From Planctomycetota bacterium (GTDB taxonomy: Bacteria; Planctomycetota; Planctomycetia; Gemmatales; Gemmataceae), in contig JACQFG010000336.1 in assembly GCA_016200155.1 (NCBI GenBank), positions 1-10,106 of the forward strand: a DNA stretch of 10,106 nucleotides, given 5' to 3'. The notes under the pieces were generated by a model, which ran no database searches, was not told the DNA's origin, and was given only the letters and a program-made list of their open reading frames with translations. Both the position numbers and the translations under genes were made by a program. Below, piece by piece: positions 6,349 through 10,106 of this stretch (position 1 is the first letter of the stretch; every line of letters starts with the position of its first letter).

Positions 6349-7236
6349 ATGTGGATCACCGATCTTTACTTCTCGTGGTGGCTTCGTCCTGGGACGAAGC
6401 ACTCCCTCACCGTGGGTGGCTTGAACCGCACCTACGTGGTTCATGTTCCAAAAGGCAGTGACCAAAAAACAACGCGGATGCCAGTAGTTTTGGCCCTGCA
6501 CGGGGCGACGATGAATGGGCCAATGATGGCGTGGTTCTCCGGCCTGAATCGGAAGGCTGATGAGGCGGGCTTCATCGTGGTTTATCCGAACGGCACTGGC
6601 CGTTTCTCGTCATACTTCTGGAACGGCGGCAATTGCTGCGGCTCGGCGATGCAGAACAACGTGGACGACGTGGCTTTCCTCAACGCCTTGCTGGACGATT
6701 TGATGCGAACGTATCCGGTCGATACTCAACGAATTTATGCCACGGGCATGTCGAACGGGGCGATTATGGCCTATCGGCTCGCCTCGGAACTTTCGGACCG
6801 CATCGCCGCCATCGCCCCGGTATCAGGTTCCGTGGGAACAGATACCTGCCAACCGAAGCGCCCGGTATCGGTCCTGCACTTCCACGGTACGATGGATGAG
6901 TACATTCCGTACCTGGGCGGGAAAGGGGCGAAGAGCATAACCGGCACGAGTTTTTATTCTGTCGATCACTCGATCCGGGCGTGGGTGAAGCTGAACGGGT
7001 GCGACGAGAACCCGAAGATCGACCTACTTTCCAAAGGTGGTGATGAGATGACAGTGACCCGTAAAACCTACGGGGCGGGCAAGGACGGTGCGGAAGTGGT
7101 GTTGGTGGAGATTGAAGGCGGCGGGCATACTTGGCCGGGAATGAGATCGCCAGCAAAGTCCCTCGGCAAATCAGCCCTGAGTATTTCGGCGAACGACCTG
7201 ATGTGGGAGTTCTTCAAGAAACACACTTTGAAGTGA
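6349..7236 (+). CDS. LpqC/PHB-depolymerase-type esterase (alpha/beta hydrolase)
   Basis: A 295-residue serine hydrolase of the polyhydroxybutyrate depolymerase/feruloyl esterase-like group (LpqC type). Visible motifs are LHGATMN at residues 50-56 (oxyanion region), VVYPNG at 77-82, the nucleophile elbow GMSNG with Ser135, the acid Asp183 in HGTMDEYIP, and the catalytic His260 in GGGHTWPG. The cysteines in GNCCG near residue 96 and C167/C218 suit a secreted fold with disulfides. Family members usually carry a signal peptide; this N-terminus (MWITDLYFSWWLRPG) is short and not a convincing one, so export is uncertain. The ATG has GGAG 8 nt upstream. In this frame only 16 further codons, with no ATG, lie upstream before a TGA at 6298. 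Likely role: hydrolysis of ester bonds in polyesters or carbohydrate esters. The 63-residue gene follows after 8 nt. Confidence 0.9.
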   Translation: MWITDLYFSWWLRPGTKHSLTVGGLNRTYVVHVPKGSDQKTTRMPVVLALHGATMNGPMMAWFSGLNRKADEAGFIVVYPNGTGRFSSYFWNGGNCCGSAMQNNVDDVAFLNALLDDLMRTYPVDTQRIYATGMSNGAIMAYRLASELSDRIAAIAPVSGSVGTDTCQPKRPVSVLHFHGTMDEYIPYLGGKGAKSITGTSFYSVDHSIRAWVKLNGCDENPKIDLLSKGGDEMTVTRKTYGAGKDGAEVVLVEIEGGGHTWPGMRSPAKSLGKSALSISANDLMWEFFKKHTLK

Positions 7237-7244
7237 ACAGAAAC

Positions 7245-7436
7245 ATGGACCACGAGACCGTCGCAAAGCTCGAACGCAAGATCGAGGAGGCCATCGCCGA
7301 AATCATCGTGAAGATGGGCCTCAAGAAGCTGCCGCTCCTGCCAGCACGCCAGACCATGAACCTGATGGCGAAAGCGGCGGTAGCGATCTACGAAGCAGAA
7401 GTGGATAAACACCAGCGACCGAAGGATTCTCCATGA
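7245..7436 (+). CDS. Hypothetical 63-residue helical protein
   Basis: No named family is recognised. The ATG at 7245 follows the esterase stop by 8 nt, without a strong Shine-Dalgarno site. The frame is open upstream, but that part overlaps the esterase coding sequence, so the short form is preferred. The protein is a run of charged amphipathic helix (ETVAKLERKIEEAIAEIIVK), then a turn (KLPLLPAR) and a second helix (MNLMAKAAVAIYEAEVDK), with a polar tail. There are no cysteines and no membrane segment. Its stop overlaps the cupin start as ATGA (7433-7436), so the two are translationally coupled. Real-gene evidence is this overlap, tight packing and non-random composition. Two helices with a proline turn could make a small helical hairpin that dimerises or binds a partner, which is inference only. 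Confidence 0.7.
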   Translation: MDHETVAKLERKIEEAIAEIIVKMGLKKLPLLPARQTMNLMAKAAVAIYEAEVDKHQRPKDSP

Positions 7437-7918
7437 ACAACAAGCATCCATCAACTCTGCGAACACCCACCGAAGGCCGCACCATTGCCGTCGTTGGTGA
7501 CGTTTATCGTTTTCTGGCGACAGGCGACGACACCAACGGCAAGTACGCCTTGTGGGAAGCCATCGTGCCTCCGGGCGGCGGGCCACCACCGCACGTTCAC
7601 AGTCGAGAAGAAGAAGGCTTTTACATCCTTGAAGGTGAGATCACGTTCCATATCGGCGAGACACGGATCGTCGCCAGCGCAGGAATGTTCGCCAACATGC
7701 CGGTTGGTACACCGCACTCGTTCAAGAACGAATCGAATCGCCCGGCCAAGATGCTGATCTCGGTCGCCCCTGCGGGCCTGGAGAAAATGTTCTTCGAGGT
7801 TGGCGTCCCGGTTGCTCAAGGAGCCACGACTGCCGCACCACCCACGAAGGAAGAGATCGAGAAGTTGCTGGCGGTCGCTCCTCGATATGGGATCGAAATC
7901 AGGTTGCCGGGGCATTGA
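7433..7918 (+). CDS. Cupin-domain protein (single-domain, metal-binding)
   Basis: A 161-residue cupin with both conserved motifs intact. Motif 1 runs from Gly48: His54, His56, Glu61 and Gly68, in the spacing G-x5-H-x-H-x4-E-x6-G. Motif 2 runs from Gly84: Pro90, Gly92, His95 and Asn99, in the spacing G-x5-P-x-G-x2-H-x3-N. His54, His56, Glu61 and His95 should bind one divalent metal. This is the quercetin-dioxygenase-like or conserved-barrel cupin type; dioxygenase, isomerase or ligand-sensing roles are all possible and the substrate is unknown. After the barrel comes a helical tail (TKEEIEKLLAVAPRYGIEI). The ATG has AAGGA 6 nt upstream and overlaps the preceding stop (ATGA). TfoX-like and DinB-like genes follow closely on the same strand, suggesting one transcript. 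Confidence 0.93.
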   Translation: MNNKHPSTLRTPTEGRTIAVVGDVYRFLATGDDTNGKYALWEAIVPPGGGPPPHVHSREEEGFYILEGEITFHIGETRIVASAGMFANMPVGTPHSFKNESNRPAKMLISVAPAGLEKMFFEVGVPVAQGATTAAPPTKEEIEKLLAVAPRYGIEIRLPGH

Positions 7919-7940
7919 GATTCTTGAAGGGGACTGACCA

Positions 7941-8276
7941 ATGGCATTCGACGAATCACTAGCCGAACGCATCCGCCAAGGACTGGCCCGCAAGAAAGGC
8001 ATTGAGGAGAAGAAGATGTTTGGCGGCATCTTCTTCATGAAAAACGGCCACATGCTTGTCGGCGTCTGGAAACGTTCGCTGATTGCTCAAGTCGGCGGCA
8101 AGCAATGTGAAGACGCATTGTTGGAACCGCACGTCAGGCCGTGCGACATCCCCAGGCGGGTGATTAAGGGCTGGGTGCTGGTCGCCCCGGAGGGCGTCGA
8201 GAGTGACGAACAGTTGAAGGCATGGATTCAGCGTGCGGTCAGGTTTGTCGGCAAGCTGCCAGCGAAGGAGAAATAA
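7941..8276 (+). CDS. TfoX/Sxy N-terminal-domain protein
   Basis: A 111-residue protein that is a stand-alone TfoX N-terminal domain. The signature KKMFGGIFFMKNGHMLVGV begins at about residue 24, and the later PRRVIKGWVLVAPEGV stretch fits the family. Family knowledge: full TfoX/Sxy proteins of gammaproteobacteria regulate competence with CRP, but short N-domain versions are widespread in small accessory clusters and have no proven role, so the competence name should not be read as function here. There is no DNA-binding C-terminal helix-hairpin-helix domain. The ATG has GAAGGGG about 8 nt upstream, 22 nt after the cupin stop. The DinB-like gene starts 2 nt after this stop, with its Shine-Dalgarno site in the last codons here. 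Confidence 0.9.
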   Translation: MAFDESLAERIRQGLARKKGIEEKKMFGGIFFMKNGHMLVGVWKRSLIAQVGGKQCEDALLEPHVRPCDIPRRVIKGWVLVAPEGVESDEQLKAWIQRAVRFVGKLPAKEK

Positions 8277-8278
8277 TC

Positions 8279-8773
8279 ATGTCACGTTTGCAACTTGCCA
8301 TCGACCAGATCGTGTTCGCTCGCAACTACACCATCGGGCTACTCGATCAGACCAAGACCGAGGACTGGTTTCGGCAACCACCGGGCGGTGTCAGTCACAT
8401 CGGCTGGCAGGTCGGCCATATCGCCTTTTCTGAATACCGGCTAGCGCTTTGGCGAATTCGGGGGCCGCAGCCCCAAGATGGTGTACTTTTCTCGCCAGAA
8501 TTCAAGAATCTGTTTGGGGCGAATTCGGTGCCGCAACCAGACTCGGCGTTTCCTCCAGACGAAATCCGTGCGGCACTAGACAGGGTTCATGAGCGGGTGC
8601 TTCTGGAACTGCCGGGGCTTGACGAGGCCGAACTGGATCAGCCCGTGCCGTATCCCCATCCCTTTGCGAAAACGAAACTGCTTGCGCTGCTGTGGTGCGC
8701 CCATCATGAAATGCTGCACGCCGGTCAGATCGGGTTGTTACGCCGCCACCTTGGTTATCCGCCGATCTGGTGA
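8279..8773 (+). CDS. DinB-fold family protein (putative metal-dependent transferase/hydrolase)
   Basis: A 164-residue four-helix-bundle protein of the DinB/YfiT superfamily. The three metal-binding histidines expected for the family are visible: His47 in VGHIAFSEY, and His143 and His147 in HHEMLHAGQ near the C-terminal helix. Typical opening (LAIDQIVFARNYTIGLLDQ) and closing (GLLRRHLGYPP) segments are present, and length is normal. Family knowledge: members are thiol transferases (bacillithiol or mycothiol S-transferase-like) or damage-induced proteins of unknown substrate. The start ATG 8279 is preferred over the longer frame from 8222 because GGAG lies 8 nt upstream at 8267-8270 and the longer form only reads through the TfoX-like gene. 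It is the last of the five closely packed plus-strand genes from 6349 onward. Confidence 0.92.
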   Translation: MSRLQLAIDQIVFARNYTIGLLDQTKTEDWFRQPPGGVSHIGWQVGHIAFSEYRLALWRIRGPQPQDGVLFSPEFKNLFGANSVPQPDSAFPPDEIRAALDRVHERVLLELPGLDEAELDQPVPYPHPFAKTKLLALLWCAHHEMLHAGQIGLLRRHLGYPPIW

Positions 8774-8824
8774 TGAACCTTCCGAACCTCCCGCAAACGT
8801 AGAATGCAAATAGGAGGCTCGGTC

Positions 8825-9820
8825 ATGGCCAATCCGAAAAAAAGAGTGCCGGAGAACGTCGCTGGTGATTTCTTCGTCGATTCAACTTGCATCAACTGCG
8901 ATGCCTGTCGTCAAATCGCTCCGTCTGTTTTCGGTGAAGCCGCTGAAACGTCTTTCGTCAAAGCCCAGCCCGTCTCCAGCGCCGACCGCCAACAAGCATT
9001 GCGAGCATTGCTGGCCTGTCCCACCGGGTCCATCGGTTGCCTCGGCGAAGATGACGTGAAGGCGGTGATGACGGACTTCCCGATGGTGATCGAGGAGACG
9101 GTCTATTACTGCGGTTACAACTCGCCCAAATCGTATGGCGGCAACAGCTATTTCATCCGGCACCCCGCAGGCAACTGGCTCATCGACTCGCCCAAGTTCG
9201 TCACGCCGCTCGTGAAACAGTTGGAGGCGCTCGGCGGCATCGCCAACATCTTTTTGACGCATCGAGACGACGTGGCCGACGCTCATCGCTTCGCCGAGTA
9301 TTTTGGAAGCCGTCGCATTATTCATCGAGGTGAATTGTCGTCGCAGCCGGGTGCGGAGTTGATTCTCGACGGCCAGCCAACCTCCGCCCGCAAGGACGAC
9401 GGCGACCCGTTGGATGACCATTTCCACGTCCAGATCGTTCGGCTCGATGCCGAACAGATCGCGGGCCAACGAGGCCCATTGTTCGTCGGTGAGGCTCAAA
9501 ATCGCCTGGTAGACCGAGGTCGGGCGATTGCTCGGTTTCATTTTTTCAACGGGGACCCTGCCCCAAAAGAATTCCGGGGCAAAGGAAAGGGCATACGACA
9601 TGTCGCTCCTTCCAGAAAAATAAAGCGACCCAGGAACCAACGCACCCTCTTGGGCAATGGTCCCTGGGCCATGTGGCATGGACAACTCGCGATCAATAGG
9701 GAATCTCCTCTCCCGGTTGCTCGCTCTCGTGGCCGTTGTTCGCTGGCGCCTGGGCCTGCCCGCGCAGATGGTGCATTGGGGAACTCCACAGCGGGAGCCG
9801 CACCCTTTGCAGCCGCGTGA
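8825..9820 (+). CDS. Ferredoxin plus MBL-fold hydrolase, truncated; native part ends about 9376
   Basis: The ATG at 8825 has a strong AGGAGG (8812-8817) 7 nt upstream. Residues 15-72 are a single [4Fe-4S] ferredoxin domain: Cys22, Cys25 and Cys28 in CINCDACRQIAP, and Cys65 in ACPTGSIG. From about residue 92 a metallo-beta-lactamase fold begins (GGNSYFI, NWLIDSP, IFLTHRDDVADAHRF, RRIIHRGEL, AELILDG). The metal motif is H146-R-D148-D149-x-x-D152, not the usual HxHxDH. Homology stops at about Gly183 (9373): the second half of the MBL domain, including the expected TPGHTRGH-type histidine motif, is missing. The frame continues 148 residues to a stop at 9818-9820, but that part is antisense to a minus-strand gene and has no domain character. 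The intact protein would be an iron-sulphur redox partner fused to a metal hydrolase; as it stands it is probably inactive. Confidence 0.8.
   Translation: MANPKKRVPENVAGDFFVDSTCINCDACRQIAPSVFGEAAETSFVKAQPVSSADRQQALRALLACPTGSIGCLGEDDVKAVMTDFPMVIEETVYYCGYNSPKSYGGNSYFIRHPAGNWLIDSPKFVTPLVKQLEALGGIANIFLTHRDDVADAHRFAEYFGSRRIIHRGELSSQPGAELILDGQPTSARKDDGDPLDDHFHVQIVRLDAEQIAGQRGPLFVGEAQNRLVDRGRAIARFHFFNGDPAPKEFRGKGKGIRHVAPSRKIKRPRNQRTLLGNGPWAMWHGQLAINRESPLPVARSRGRCSLAPGPARADGALGNSTAGAAPFAAA
9404..9601 (-). pseudogene. Hypothetical small protein, 3' part missing
   Basis: The ATG at 9601-9599 is preceded by GGAAGGAG 4 nt upstream. About 66 residues look native: MSYALSFAPEFFWG, then RPTSVYQAILSLTDEQWASL, RDLFGIEPNDLDVEMVIQR. 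I recall this as a conserved planctomycete hypothetical of about 100 residues (unverified); no function is known. Past about 9404 the expected C-terminal part is lacking and the frame runs on, antisense to the MBL gene, to a stop at 8882, which would add about 170 foreign residues. The loss coincides with the point where the opposite-strand MBL gene also breaks off. A longer same-frame start at 9862 exists, but the Shine-Dalgarno site favours 9601. Confidence 0.55.
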
Positions 9821-9862
9821 TCCTTGCTTTGGAACAGCGTTGGCCGGCTTGCGACGTGTCAT
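9693..9862 (-). CDS. Possible small Cys-cluster protein, perhaps frameshifted
   Basis: The ATG at 9862-9860 overlaps the upstream gene's stop as ATGA (9859-9862), a strong sign of a coupled gene. The first about 35 residues (MTRRKPANAVPKQGSR, then five Cys in GCKGCGSRCGVPQCTIC) could be a zinc-binding ribbon. Further on this frame has poor codon character, whereas another frame over 9780-9693 has mostly G/C third bases and ends in a clean acidic tail (NNGHESEQPGEEIPY, stop 9693). Restoring one base around the GGGC at about 9765-9768 would join both parts into a 56-residue protein. Without that shift the first frame continues into the 9601 gene. This is inference from composition and overlap only. 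Confidence 0.35.
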
Positions 9863-10089
9863 GGCTTGATGCTCCATTCGCCGCAGACGATTTCCAGGGC
9901 GTGGAGACAGCCGGCACGGGCAAGGGCACGGTTCCAATCGGAGTCGAGATCGGGTTGTTGGATGATCATCGGCGGGAAGCCGCCGCGATCGAGCCACGCA
10001 AGCAGGTCGGTGGCATGTTCTTCGATTTCGTCCCAATCGCCAGCCGCGTAGGCAGCAAGCAACTGGTCCCAGGCCGCCTGGGGATCCAT
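9859..10089 (-). CDS. Hypothetical 76-residue protein
   Basis: The start ATG at 10089-10087 has AAAGGAG 5 nt upstream; the ATG at 10104 would place that ribosome site inside the gene and is rejected. The protein begins MDPQAAWDQLLAAYAAGDWD and continues as amphipathic helix (EIEEHATDLLAWLDRGGFPP), then DSDWNRALARAGCLHALEIV, ending GEWSIKP. The opening resembles a single TPR-like helical hairpin; no catalytic motif, signal peptide or membrane segment is seen. I recall similar short unnamed proteins in Gemmata relatives (unverified). The stop overlaps the next start by ATGA. The bases before it at the window edge (TGATGA at 10106-10101 on the minus strand) may hold the stop of another upstream gene of the same operon. 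Confidence 0.75.
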   Translation of the reverse strand: MDPQAAWDQLLAAYAAGDWDEIEEHATDLLAWLDRGGFPPMIIQQPDLDSDWNRALARAGCLHALEIVCGEWSIKP

Positions 10090-10106
10090 GCGTTCTCCTT
10101 TCATCA

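Noticed and set aside
8451..8540. Two imperfect copies of GGCGAATTCGG followed by GCCGCA within the DinB-like gene.
   Set aside because: They fall in different codon phases and inside a normal-length conserved protein, so a duplication event is not supported.
1..10106. CRISPR repeats or cas genes that might accompany the CHAT/caspase pair.
   Set aside because: No regularly spaced direct repeats and no Cas, SAVED or polymerase/cyclase domains were found in any frame of this window.

Overview
The window looks like chromosomal DNA of a planctomycete, probably of the Gemmataceae. The signs are GC-rich third codon positions, a TPR/CHAT/caspase operon of the kind common in bacteria with complex life styles, and several short protein families that I recall (unverified) mainly from Gemmata relatives. 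No rRNA, tRNA, CRISPR array, integrase or insertion sequence was seen.

Left third (1-4376, minus strand, read leftward): a compact three-gene operon. A stand-alone TPR protein (2705-4285) is coupled by an ATGA overlap to a CHAT-domain cysteine protease (1404-2708). This is followed after 68 nt by a caspase/metacaspase-like protease (1 to 1335) whose 3' end lies outside the window. Both proteases keep their His/Cys dyads. By analogy with TPR-CHAT and CHAT-to-caspase systems, the layout suggests sensor, first protease and second protease. The trigger and final target are not visible. A probable Rho-independent terminator (4377-4404) separates this operon from the genes upstream.

Middle left (4410-5665, minus strand): a second leftward, tightly overlapped run. 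It holds an ICMT-like integral-membrane methyltransferase, an unknown 97-residue protein, and a damaged stretch where the front of a cupin gene is joined to the back of a Cdd1-like (helix-hairpin-helix, 'pathogenicity locus') gene.

Middle right (5788-8773, plus strand): a rightward series of small accessory enzymes. These are a small alpha/beta hydrolase broken by one missing base, an LpqC/PHB-depolymerase-type esterase, an unknown 63-residue protein, a cupin, a TfoX N-terminal-domain protein and a DinB-fold protein. They look like a stress or detoxification accessory cluster. No single pathway is evident.

Right end (8825-10106): a ferredoxin plus MBL-fold hydrolase gene (plus strand) loses its second half at about 9376-9404. 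There it meets, tail to tail, a minus-strand hypothetical gene that also lacks its 3' end. Two more small minus-strand genes follow to the window edge. The 5.3-10 kb part thus holds several lesions (two truncation junctions, one clear and one possible 1-nt deletion), while the left operon is clean. This may be genuine gene decay or assembly/consensus error.
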